Assembly (NCBI GenBank): GCA_021404525.1
Contig: JAAWWE010000002.1
Coordinates: 186,001-250,000, forward strand
Direction: 5' to 3'
Source: Rhodobiaceae bacterium
GTDB lineage: Bacteria; Pseudomonadota; Alphaproteobacteria; Parvibaculales; Parvibaculaceae
Length of the DNA: 64,000 bases
Part shown: positions 55,292 to 63,681 of the stretch, in pieces
Layout: the number at the start of each line of letters is the position of its first letter
How positions within the stretch are numbered: the stretch's first letter is position 1
Notes under the pieces: generated by a model
Database searches by the model: none
Seen by the model: the letters and a program-made list of their open reading frames with translations, nothing else
Told to the model about the DNA's origin: nothing
Translations under genes and position numbers: made by a program

Positions 55292-56755
55292 ATGAAGAAC
55301 GCGCAGAAAAGGATGGACGACGCCACCACTTACGAAGAGTGGAAAGAAGCGGCGCACGAACATGATGTGCTCTCTGGCGCAGAAGACTGGAAGCGACAGG
55401 AGCATACGAGCCGCTACGACTATGCAACTATCCGCGAGCGTCTTCGCGAAATTCGCAAAGCCCGTGATACGGGCGATGATCGTGCCCTGCTTTTTGCTTT
55501 GAATGAAGGCATCCACGGCAATCTGGGCGGCATGGGCAAGGCTTCGCTCTACACGCGGTCGAAGGTCGGCACCAAGCGCCTCATCACCGATTATGTGGAA
55601 GAGGTGACACGGTCCCTCATTCATATTTCGAAAGTCCGTTCCAACGTCATCACCAAGGCGGAGAAGCTCGACTTCTTCCACCGGGCCAGCCATTGCTTTG
55701 GACGCTCGGCCTTGATGCTGAGTGGCGCAGGCGCTCTTGGGCCATTCCATATCGGTGTGATCAAAACCCTGGCGCAGGAAGGTTTGCTGCCGCGGGTGAT
55801 ATCGGGTTCAAGCGCAGGGGCGCTCACTGCAGCTGTGATTGGGACCCACTCAGACGAAGAGCTTGTCCCCTTCTTTGAAGCAGACATCGAGATTGAGGCC
55901 ACAATCGAAGAAGCGCATGTGTCTTCTGTATTGGGGTGGCGCGATCGCATCCAGACCGAAGATCTGCGCGAGATGGTTGAGGCCTGGATTCCAGACCTCA
56001 CTTTCGCAGAAGCCTTTCAGCTCACCGGGCGCCACATCAATGTGTCGGTCGCGCCGACCAAGAAGATGCAGGCATCACGCCTGTTGAACGCGATTACGTC
56101 GCCAAACGTTCTGGTACGCGAAGCGGTCATGGCATCCTGCGCAGTGCCAGGAGTCTTCCCGCCCGTCATGCTGATGGCGCGGGATGCTGACGGCGAAAAA
56201 CAACCATACCTTTCTGACATGCGTTGGATCGACGGATCGGTCACAGACGATATGCCGGCCAAACGTCTGGCCCGGCTATATGGGGTCAATCACTTCATTG
56301 CGAGCCAGACCAATCCGATCATTCTCTGGACCATTCAAAACCCGAATGGTGAAAGCGGGCTGTTTGGCCACCTGTGGAATCTGGGCAGCCGTGCCACCAA
56401 AGAATGGTTCCGCGCAACCCGCAATTTCTCTGACCAGATGACCCGCAGCCTGCCCAGCGTGAACTCGGCACTCAACATGTTCCACTCCGTCGCGCTGCAG
56501 GAATACACGGCAGACATCAACATCATCCCGCGCCGCCGCTTCTGGGACCCACGCAAGCTCCTGGCGCCGCTCGACCGCGAAGAGATGGAATATCTCATCG
56601 CGGAAGGGGAAGCTGCGACCTGGCCACAGGTGGAGATGATCCGCAATTGCAGCATGATCAGTCACACACTGGACAATCTGCTGGAAGAAATCGAAGGCGA
56701 TGTGGTCGGCCTCTATCGGCCAACCGCTACGCCAGTCGGTACAAAAGCAGCTTAA
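55292..56755 (+). CDS. DUF3336-patatin lipase (triacylglycerol-lipase-like)
   Basis: 487 residues. Residues about 1-135 match DUF3336 in style (YEEWKEAAHEHDVLSGAEDW, then YDYATIRERLREIRKARD and HGNLGGMG), a domain found in front of patatin in eukaryotic storage-fat lipases and some bacteria. Residues 140-330 form the patatin core: oxyanion loop GAGALG (145-150), nucleophile Ser174 in GSSAG, and the dyad Asp in WIDGSVTDDMP. Predicted to hydrolyse triacylglycerol or phospholipid at the membrane or lipid-body surface. It is convergent with gpsA, with a 2-base gap. Confidence 0.92.
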   Translation: MKNAQKRMDDATTYEEWKEAAHEHDVLSGAEDWKRQEHTSRYDYATIRERLREIRKARDTGDDRALLFALNEGIHGNLGGMGKASLYTRSKVGTKRLITDYVEEVTRSLIHISKVRSNVITKAEKLDFFHRASHCFGRSALMLSGAGALGPFHIGVIKTLAQEGLLPRVISGSSAGALTAAVIGTHSDEELVPFFEADIEIEATIEEAHVSSVLGWRDRIQTEDLREMVEAWIPDLTFAEAFQLTGRHINVSVAPTKKMQASRLLNAITSPNVLVREAVMASCAVPGVFPPVMLMARDADGEKQPYLSDMRWIDGSVTDDMPAKRLARLYGVNHFIASQTNPIILWTIQNPNGESGLFGHLWNLGSRATKEWFRATRNFSDQMTRSLPSVNSALNMFHSVALQEYTADINIIPRRRFWDPRKLLAPLDREEMEYLIAEGEAATWPQVEMIRNCSMISHTLDNLLEEIEGDVVGLYRPTATPVGTKAA

Positions 56756-56757
56756 AG

Positions 56758-57801
56758 CTAGCCCGGATCTGCTTCCGACCCAGCGGCCATTCTGAGCAAT
56801 CCGCGGAAGGCCCGCTGCGGCGTGGAGCCGTTCTGCACCACGTTGAAGACTTCTTCAGCGATCGGCATGGTGACGCCGGCCTCTTCCGCGATCTTCATAA
56901 CCACCGGCGCACTCTTCACGCCTTCGGCCACCATGTGCATCTCATCAATGATCTGTTCCAGTGATTGGCCTTTGCCAAGTTTCTCGCCCACATGACGGTT
57001 CCGGCTTTGTGGGCTGGTGCAGGTTGCAACCAGGTCGCCCATGCCTGCGAGTCCCGCAAAGGTCTCCGCCCGACCGCCCAGCGCTTCGCCGAGCCGCGTA
57101 AGCTCGGCAAGGCCGCGGGTGATGACCGCAGCGCGGGTATTGTCCCCGGCGCCCAGTCCGTCCCCCATGCCGACCGCAATCGCGATGATGTTTTTCAATG
57201 CGCCGCCGAGCTCGCAGCCGATCAGGTCATTATTGGTGTAGACCCGGAAGAGGCCCGACTGAAACACAGACCGAAGCGAGTTGCAGACGGTTTCATCTTC
57301 CATGGCAAGTACACTGGCTGCAGCCGATCCTGCCATAATCTCGCGCGCGAGGTTCGGACCCGTAAGCACGCCAGGCGGGTGGCCGGGCAGCACTTCGGAA
57401 ATGATTTGGGTCATTCTTAAAGACGTGCCCTGTTCTAAGCCCTTCGACAGGCTGATCACGGGCACCCAGGGGCGGATGAAGGGCTTGGCGTCTTCAAGCA
57501 CCTGTCTGAACTGCTGGGACGGGATCCCCATGACAATGACATCTGCCTGAGCGACCGCTTCCTCAAGGGATGTGGTGGCGGTCAAGGTTTCCGGCAGTTT
57601 GGCATCCGGCAAATACTTTTTGTTGGTATTAAGAACGTTAACTTCCGTGGCGGCATCCGGGTTCCGCAGCCAGAGTTTGGTCTCGGCATTGCGGGCAACG
57701 AGAGCGGCAACGGTGGTGCCCCAGGACCCGCCCCCTAGCACGCTGACTTTGAGATGCATCGGGTTATTGCGCTCTTGGCGATTGCGGATCTGGTCGTTCA
57801 T
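56758..57801 (-). CDS. gpsA: Glycerol-3-phosphate dehydrogenase [NAD(P)+]
   Basis: Reduces dihydroxyacetone phosphate to sn-glycerol 3-phosphate, the backbone for PlsB. GGGSWGTTVAAL binds the cofactor. SLSKGLEQGT and TGPNLAREI are GpsA landmarks, and the catalytic Lys is in CELGGALKNIIAIAVGMGDG. ATG 57801 (347 residues) has GGGGAG 11 bases upstream; ATG 57759 gives a more typical N-terminus but has no ribosome site, so the true start may be either. It is divergent from the acyltransferase operon, with 338 bases between them. Confidence 0.94.
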   Translation of the reverse strand: MNDQIRNRQERNNPMHLKVSVLGGGSWGTTVAALVARNAETKLWLRNPDAATEVNVLNTNKKYLPDAKLPETLTATTSLEEAVAQADVIVMGIPSQQFRQVLEDAKPFIRPWVPVISLSKGLEQGTSLRMTQIISEVLPGHPPGVLTGPNLAREIMAGSAAASVLAMEDETVCNSLRSVFQSGLFRVYTNNDLIGCELGGALKNIIAIAVGMGDGLGAGDNTRAAVITRGLAELTRLGEALGGRAETFAGLAGMGDLVATCTSPQSRNRHVGEKLGKGQSLEQIIDEMHMVAEGVKSAPVVMKIAEEAGVTMPIAEEVFNVVQNGSTPQRAFRGLLRMAAGSEADPG

Positions 57802-58139
57802 ATGGATGGCGTCTCCCCTTACCAACTTGTTTTTAAGGATGTTAAGCGTAAGTCACAGGCTCTGCCAACCGAGGGAAGGCGGTCGGTGGCGGAAAAATGT
57901 CGTAAAAGCAGGAAGTTGGACTGGCATAAGGTAAGTCTCTCTGTGTACGATCAAAGGCAAGACAGGCAAGCGATTGACGAATTGTCAGTTGCAGGGAGCA
58001 GATCTTGCCGGAGCGTTTCCAGCTGAACGGTTCAGCATCAGGAAATGCGACGAATATGAGAACTAGACTGGTGGTCGTGTTCACGACGAAACGGGAACCG
58101 CTCTAGCGACGACAAGAACACGCCTGAAGGAAGGGCTCC
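57802..58139. other. Divergent intergenic region, gpsA / acyltransferase operon
   Basis: The 338 bases contain no good gene. They contain three symmetric elements: TGACGAATTGTCA (57975-57987), GCTGAA-CGG-TTCAGC (58022-58036) and GTCGTG-TT-CACGAC (58074-58087). Promoters for both flanking units must lie here. AAGGAAGGG at about 58127 is the ribosome site of the acyltransferase gene. Confidence 0.5.
57975..57987. promoter_or_regulatory. Putative palindromic operator, TGAC-N5-GTCA
   Basis: TGACGAATTGTCA followed by GTT is the third copy of the element found before the two Baeyer-Villiger-type genes. It lies 152 bases before the acyltransferase ATG and 174 before gpsA, so it could control either unit. 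Confidence 0.4.
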
Positions 58140-59594
58140 ATGCGGCGCATATCAAATACAGACGCTTCGTTTTTCTACGCAGACACCCAACGCACGCCAA
58201 GTGTCGTGGGCGGGTTGATGATCTACGACCAATCAACTGCAGGGCGTGGAAAGGTGCGTTTTAAAGAAATCCTCTCCTGGATTGAGGATCGGCTCCATCT
58301 TTGGGGTCCTTTCACCCAGCGCCTGGTGCGTGTGCCATTTGACCTTGATCTGCCATATCTGGCCGAAGACCCGAATTTTGATGTGGAATTTCACGTCCGC
58401 CACCTGTCACTGCCAAAGCCCGGTGACTGGCGTCAGCTTTGTATTCTCGCATCACGCCTATATTCCCGTCCGCTCGATATGAACCGTCCGCTTTGGGAGG
58501 TGAATGTCATTGAAGGGTTGGACAAGGTCGAGGGGCTGCCAAAGGGCAGTTTCGCCGTCCTGGTGAAGCTGCATCACATGGTGGTCGATGGGATGGGGAC
58601 CGTCTCGCTCTTGCAGGCACTCCACTCAGATACAAAAGTCGCGACAGCCCCGCGCGCGCCCGCAAAAGAGCCCTCCAGCGCCAAGCCACTGCCAAGCGAC
58701 ATGGCGATGATCACAAAATCATTGCCATCCCTGGCGCGCCAGCCCCTGACTACAGCCCAGTCAGCGCTCTCGCTGGTCAAAGGCGAATTGAAAGCCCGGC
58801 GGCTGAAGTCTGAAAACAATGTGGCAAGTGCGCCGTCCGCGCCCATGACCCGGTTTAACAAGGAAGTATCGCCTTACCGTGTCTTTGAAGCGGTGGATTT
58901 TAAGCTCGACGATTTCCGCAGCATTAAAAAGCTGGTGGAGCGTGCATCCGTCAATGACGTGGCGATCGCCGTCTGCGGGGGCGCCATGCGGCGCTATCTC
59001 GCCGCCACAAATGAACTGCCCGATGATTCCCTGGTCGCCATGTGCCCAATTTCTGTGCGCACAGGACCTGCGGGCATGGAAGCCGGAAACCAGATCACAG
59101 ATATGACGGTCGCCATGGGCACTGACATTGCTGATCCGCTGCAGCGGCTTCAGGCGGTAAAAATGCGCACTGATGATGCCAAGCAACTGGCCCAGACCCG
59201 TGGCTCTGAGATGCTCGAAAGTGTGATGGGGCTTGTGAGCCCTGCAACCGCATCCTGGTTCTTCCGGTCGGCAGAGGGCATGAAGTGGATTTCCCGCATC
59301 AAGCCTGTCTGCAATACGTTTGTCTCAAATGTGCCAGGCATTCCCTATGACATGTATTTCTCTGGCGCGAAGCTGGTCCGGTCTTATGGCCTGGCACCGC
59401 TCGGCGACGGCATGGGGATTTTCCACGCAATTACCGGTTACCAGGATCAATTGTCGGTCTGTGTGACCGCAGATAGAGAAATGCTGCCTGATCCCGCCTT
59501 CTATGCGGAATGTGTGCAGGCATCCTTTGATGAATACAAGGCATTGGTAGAAGACGACGATGGGGAAGATCAAACAGTCGTCTATCTTGAATAG
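58140..59594 (+). CDS. Wax ester synthase / diacylglycerol acyltransferase (WS/DGAT)
   Basis: Makes triacylglycerol from diacylglycerol and acyl-CoA, or wax esters from fatty alcohols. 484 residues. The active-site motif HHxxxDG is at 145-151 (HHMVVDG). The second family motif PLDMNRPLWE lies at 111-120, and the C-terminal region has NTFVSNVPGIP and GMGIFHAITGYQDQLSVCVTADR, as in Acinetobacter AtfA and mycobacterial Tgs proteins. First gene of an operon with plsB (39-base gap) and a HAD-PlsC fusion gene, which build its diacylglycerol precursor. Confidence 0.93.
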   Translation: MRRISNTDASFFYADTQRTPSVVGGLMIYDQSTAGRGKVRFKEILSWIEDRLHLWGPFTQRLVRVPFDLDLPYLAEDPNFDVEFHVRHLSLPKPGDWRQLCILASRLYSRPLDMNRPLWEVNVIEGLDKVEGLPKGSFAVLVKLHHMVVDGMGTVSLLQALHSDTKVATAPRAPAKEPSSAKPLPSDMAMITKSLPSLARQPLTTAQSALSLVKGELKARRLKSENNVASAPSAPMTRFNKEVSPYRVFEAVDFKLDDFRSIKKLVERASVNDVAIAVCGGAMRRYLAATNELPDDSLVAMCPISVRTGPAGMEAGNQITDMTVAMGTDIADPLQRLQAVKMRTDDAKQLAQTRGSEMLESVMGLVSPATASWFFRSAEGMKWISRIKPVCNTFVSNVPGIPYDMYFSGAKLVRSYGLAPLGDGMGIFHAITGYQDQLSVCVTADREMLPDPAFYAECVQASFDEYKALVEDDDGEDQTVVYLE

Positions 59595-59633
59595 GGAGAG
59601 AGGTTTCTCGCAAGGAAACCTGGAGGAGAAAGC

Positions 59634-61973
59634 GTGTCGGAAAACGTCGTAGTGCAGATGCCGGAAAGGGAAACGGACACCGTTTTCCTTGTGGAGGCCG
59701 GCAGCTCGTTTGAGCTCAATTGCATTCGCAAGTGGATCGAAGAACATCCGCGCCATTCTGAGAGCGACGCCAAGCTTGTCGTGATTGGCGATGCCCGTGA
59801 TGGCGGCCATAAAGAACTAAAATCACTGATGGATGGGGGCGACATATCAGGAGATCCCTGGCTGCAGCCACTGCGGGTTATCTGGAAGCCCAGTGAAGAT
59901 GTGCGCCATGGCAAGTCATTTGTGAACACCTGGCTCGCAACCGTCTTTGAAAAACCCGGCCGCATTCGCCAGAAGCTGATGGGCGGGTCTGCACCAGACA
60001 GACTGCGGGTAGCGGAAGGTCAGGGCGCTTTCTTAAGCTCGGTTCGCGAACGCTTTGACGAGACCTGGGGATCGGAAGGGGTGCGCACCACCCGCCTTCC
60101 AGAATTTGTTGTACGGCAGGCTGTGATTGCGCTTGATCGCGCAGAACGCAGCATTCGCGGCGCGCGCTACAAGGTGGCGCGGCTGCTCATGGGAGATGTC
60201 GTTTCCAGCCCGTCTTTCCAACGGGATCTCGGGGCGCTCGCGGGAACCCTTGGCCGATCATTGTCAGAAGTCGAAACAGAGACAAAAACCTATCTGGACG
60301 AAATGAGCGCGCGCCAGACGCCGGTCTCCCTCGACATTGCCATGGGGCTTTATCGTCGCGCCTGTCGCAGTCATCACGATGCCAATATCGATTATGACCC
60401 AGAAGAACTCGAACAGTTGCGCGAGTGGATGGAAGAGGGGCCGGTTGTTCTGCTGGTCACCCATAAATCCATGCTCGATACCATGGCTGTATCGACAGTG
60501 CTGTTTGAACACAACATTCCTGTGCCGCTGACTTTTGGGGGCATCAATCTCAACACGTTTGGTATTGGACGGTTGGCCGCGAATGCCGGGATCATTTTCC
60601 TGCGCCGCGCCTTTCAGGACAATGACATCTACAAGGCGACATTCCGCCGCTATGTGGACTATCTCGTCGAAAAACGCTTCTCGCTCATGTGGGCGCTGGA
60701 AGGCACGCGCTCGCGGACTGGCAAGCTGTTGCCGCCACGTTATGGTCTGATGAACTATGTGGTTGAGAGCATCGTTCGAACGAAAACCCACGGGCTACGC
60801 TTTGTGCCCGTCTCAGTGACCTATGATCAGATCACCGAGGTTGATGACTATGTCATTGAACAAAAGGGGCAGGACAAGAAGCCTGAGGGGGCCAGCTGGT
60901 TCCTCAAATTCATCACCGGCAAGGGGTCGGACCACAAAATCTATGTGCGCTTTGGCGAACCTGTTACGGCGCTCGACGTTATGCCTGGCGAAAGCCTCAA
61001 TGAGGACTTGGCTGGCCCAGACAAAAAGAAGCTGGTGGAACAGATTGCCATTCGCGCGGCCGTTCGGCTGAACGATGCGTCGCCGATCAACCTGACCTCG
61101 CTCCTGACGTTGATCCTGTTGGCAAACGGGCCGCGGGCGCGGACATTGGAAGGACTGACCCGTACCGTCTGCTCTTGGATGGACCTGGTCGACAGCCGCA
61201 ACATTCCGGTTGTTGGGGGCAATGACAAGCTCCGGACCCCGAGCCAGATTGAAGCGACTCTGACTTCCTTGGAAGAAAATGGGGTCGTAACCCGGCACGA
61301 TTCAGGACTCGGCGCGGTGTTCCATATTGCCGCTGGCCAATATCACAAGGCCGCTTATTACCGGAACACGGCAATCCATTTCTTTGTAACCGATGCCATT
61401 ATTGAGTTGGCGCTGCTCCATGCGGCAGAACAGAAAGACACGGAGATGGCCTTCTGGCGCGAAGCGCTGGCACTGCGCGATCTTCTGAAGTTTGAGTTCT
61501 ATTTTGCCACCCGCGAAGATTTCCTGAAGGAAGTGCGCGAGAAAATGGCGGAACGGGACCCCGAATGGCAGTCCCGCCTGCAGGAGGGCGAGGCATCCGC
61601 ACGAACCCTCTTGGAAGCCCGTGAGCCGGTTGTCTCACAAGGGGTGCTGCGATCCTTCGTTGACGCCTATCAGGTTTTGGCTGATGCACTGGTGCAGCGT
61701 GGAGGCCAACCTATTGAAAATAAAAAGGAATTCCTGCAGCTCTGTATGACTTATGGCGCCCAGGCCCATTTGCTGCAGCGCGTATTTTCGGAAGAGTCGC
61801 TTTCAAAGACCCTTTACGAAACTGCCTATAAACTGGCTGATCATCGAGGCCTCATTGCCGAGAGCAGTGAGACTTTGACGAACGACCGGAAGATTTTTGC
61901 CGACCAGGTGCGCTCTGTAAGCCGCCGACTGGAAATTCTGCTGGGGCTCTCTATCAGCCGCCAGACGGACTAG
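59634..61973 (+). CDS. plsB: Glycerol-3-phosphate 1-O-acyltransferase PlsB
   Basis: Acylates position 1 of glycerol 3-phosphate using acyl-CoA or acyl-ACP at the inner membrane. 779 residues, in the usual PlsB range of about 800. Acyltransferase block I is THKSMLD with His277 and Asp282, block II GIIFLRR (319-325), block III EGTRSR (356-361), followed by FVPVSVTYD. GTG 59634 is used, behind GGAGGAG. Most bacteria use PlsX/PlsY, so an added PlsB next to WS/DGAT suggests dedicated supply for neutral-lipid synthesis. The stop is 24 bases before the next gene. Confidence 0.94.
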   Translation: MSENVVVQMPERETDTVFLVEAGSSFELNCIRKWIEEHPRHSESDAKLVVIGDARDGGHKELKSLMDGGDISGDPWLQPLRVIWKPSEDVRHGKSFVNTWLATVFEKPGRIRQKLMGGSAPDRLRVAEGQGAFLSSVRERFDETWGSEGVRTTRLPEFVVRQAVIALDRAERSIRGARYKVARLLMGDVVSSPSFQRDLGALAGTLGRSLSEVETETKTYLDEMSARQTPVSLDIAMGLYRRACRSHHDANIDYDPEELEQLREWMEEGPVVLLVTHKSMLDTMAVSTVLFEHNIPVPLTFGGINLNTFGIGRLAANAGIIFLRRAFQDNDIYKATFRRYVDYLVEKRFSLMWALEGTRSRTGKLLPPRYGLMNYVVESIVRTKTHGLRFVPVSVTYDQITEVDDYVIEQKGQDKKPEGASWFLKFITGKGSDHKIYVRFGEPVTALDVMPGESLNEDLAGPDKKKLVEQIAIRAAVRLNDASPINLTSLLTLILLANGPRARTLEGLTRTVCSWMDLVDSRNIPVVGGNDKLRTPSQIEATLTSLEENGVVTRHDSGLGAVFHIAAGQYHKAAYYRNTAIHFFVTDAIIELALLHAAEQKDTEMAFWREALALRDLLKFEFYFATREDFLKEVREKMAERDPEWQSRLQEGEASARTLLEAREPVVSQGVLRSFVDAYQVLADALVQRGGQPIENKKEFLQLCMTYGAQAHLLQRVFSEESLSKTLYETAYKLADHRGLIAESSETLTNDRKIFADQVRSVSRRLEILLGLSISRQTD

Positions 61974-61997
61974 TAGACCGACTAAAGGACCAAGCGA

Positions 61998-63524
61998 ATG
62001 CCAAGCTATCGTTTTCTGATCGATGAAGTGGAAAAGGGACCATCCGGGTCTCATATCGCCGCCTTCTTCGACATGGACCGAACGTTGATCTATGGGTTTT
62101 CCGCGCAAGACCTGATGATTGAACAGGTAACGAGCGGCGAGCTTTCCATTGGTGAGGTGGTCAACCAGGCCTCCCACGGGATCCAGTTTGCCCGCGGCAA
62201 GATCGACTTTGCCGAAATGGTGAACAGCACTGCCAAACATTTGCGTGGCCAGGTGGACAGCCGGAACTATGAATTCGGTCGCAAAGTGTTTGAGAAACGC
62301 GTGGCGTCTCGCATCTATCCAGAGTCCAGGCTGCTGATTGATGCCCACCTCAAAAAAGGCCATGTGGTTGTGATCGTGTCCGCGGCGACGCCTTATCAGG
62401 TGGAGCCGGTCGCCAACGATCTGGGTGTTCACAGCTTTCTCTGTACTCATCTGGAAGTAAAAAACGGCATCTGCACCGGCAAGGTGGTTGAGCCCGCCTG
62501 CTACGGCGAAGGAAAATCCATTGCGGTGCGCAACTTCATTGCAGATCGCAATGTTGATCTAGATGAAAGCTATTTCTACAGCGATGGGGACGAAGATCTC
62601 CCGCTTCTCGAAATTGTCGGCAACCCGCGCCCGCTCAATCCGAACAAGAAGCTCACCTCAGTCGCCAAGTCGCGAGACTGGCATATCACGCGCTTTGAAG
62701 GTCGGGGACGCACAACGGCAAAAGACGTGGCGCGGACAGGCCTTGCTTATCTGAGCGCCGCTCCGGCTGCTGCGGCCGCCTTGTCAGCTTATTCTCTCAA
62801 TGGCTCAGCCCGTCAGGCGCGGAATATTTTTCAGGGCCTCTGGGGAGAACTGTCATCGGCTTCAATTGGCCTCGATCTGGATGTGAAAGGCCAGGAGCAT
62901 CTCTGGTCTCATCGCCCGGCGGTGTTCATGGCAAACCATCAGAGCGCTGTTGACGCCATCGCAGTTCTGAAACTCGTTCAAAGTGACTTCACCGCGATTG
63001 CGAAGAAAGAGGTTCAGTCACAGCCTGTTATCGGTCAGATGTCGGAAGCCATGGGAACCATTTTTGTAGACCGCTCCGACAACAAGGCCGCCCGCGAAGC
63101 TTTGCAGCCGGCGGTGGCGGCGCTGAAGAGCGGCACATCGATCATCATTTTCCCGGAGGGCACCCGCAGCCCCACAAACAAACTGTCCAAGTTCAAGAAG
63201 GGCGGTTTCCACCTGGCTATGCAGGCAGGTGTGCCGATCGTGCCGATTGTGCTTCACAACACAACCGATGCGATGCCTAAGAGCGCTTTCATTGCCCGTC
63301 CTGCCACCGTCCATGTCACGGTACTGCCGCCAGTCGAAACCAAAGATTGGCGACTCGAAGATCTCGACGAGAATATCGACATGGTCCGGAAACAGTTCCT
63401 GACGGAGCTGGATCAAGACAGTGTCGACACATCGAAAGACGTGATCCGTTTGGCCCAGTCTGGCAACAAGCCAACAGCTGCTGTTGACGATCAGGGGAGC
63501 AAGCCCAAAAAAAGTAAGGGCTAA
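61998..63524 (+). CDS. HAD-IB phosphatase / 1-acylglycerol-3-phosphate acyltransferase fusion
   Basis: 508-residue bifunctional protein. Residues 20-230 form a HAD-IB hydrolase with the nucleophile motif DMDRT (25-29), VSAATPY and acidic motif SDGDEDLP (195-202), similar to phosphoserine phosphatase relatives. Residues 295-470 are a PlsC domain with NHQSAVD (His314, Asp319) and FPEGTRS (385-391). It could acylate lysophosphatidate and, if the HAD part acts on phosphatidate or lysophosphatidate, deliver the dephosphorylated acceptor for WS/DGAT; the second step is inference. The C-terminal tail is Lys-rich. Mycobacterial PlsC (Rv2483c) has the same fusion. Confidence 0.92.
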   Translation: MPSYRFLIDEVEKGPSGSHIAAFFDMDRTLIYGFSAQDLMIEQVTSGELSIGEVVNQASHGIQFARGKIDFAEMVNSTAKHLRGQVDSRNYEFGRKVFEKRVASRIYPESRLLIDAHLKKGHVVVIVSAATPYQVEPVANDLGVHSFLCTHLEVKNGICTGKVVEPACYGEGKSIAVRNFIADRNVDLDESYFYSDGDEDLPLLEIVGNPRPLNPNKKLTSVAKSRDWHITRFEGRGRTTAKDVARTGLAYLSAAPAAAAALSAYSLNGSARQARNIFQGLWGELSSASIGLDLDVKGQEHLWSHRPAVFMANHQSAVDAIAVLKLVQSDFTAIAKKEVQSQPVIGQMSEAMGTIFVDRSDNKAAREALQPAVAALKSGTSIIIFPEGTRSPTNKLSKFKKGGFHLAMQAGVPIVPIVLHNTTDAMPKSAFIARPATVHVTVLPPVETKDWRLEDLDENIDMVRKQFLTELDQDSVDTSKDVIRLAQSGNKPTAAVDDQGSKPKKSKG

Positions 63525-63552
63525 AGTTCGTCTCTAGACCGATGGTTTATCC

Positions 63553-63580
63553 CCGGCTTGGTGTTCGGAAACCAAGCTGG
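63553..63580. terminator. Hairpin after the HAD-PlsC gene
   Basis: CCGGCTTGGT (63553-63562) pairs with ACCAAGCTGG (63571-63580), 10 pairs with one G-U, 8-base loop. No T run follows, so it could be part of the nhaA leader fold rather than a terminator. Confidence 0.45.
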
Positions 63581-63621
63581 ACAGCGCATCGCGTTTAGCA
63601 AATGTCCCTACTTTTCCTCGG

Positions 63622-63665
63622 CTTGTTTCTCGCGTGCCACGACCCATCTCAATAGGAGAAACAAG
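63622..63665 (+). promoter_or_regulatory. Structured nhaA leader hairpin
   Basis: CTTGTTTCTC (63622-63631) and GAGAAACAAG (63656-63665) form a perfect 10-pair stem with a 24-base loop. It ends 16 bases before the nhaA start and buries an AGGAG sequence. It may control nhaA expression, for example as part of a cation-responsive leader RNA; not proven. Confidence 0.45.
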
Positions 63666-63681
63666 AAGAAGAGGGCACCCA

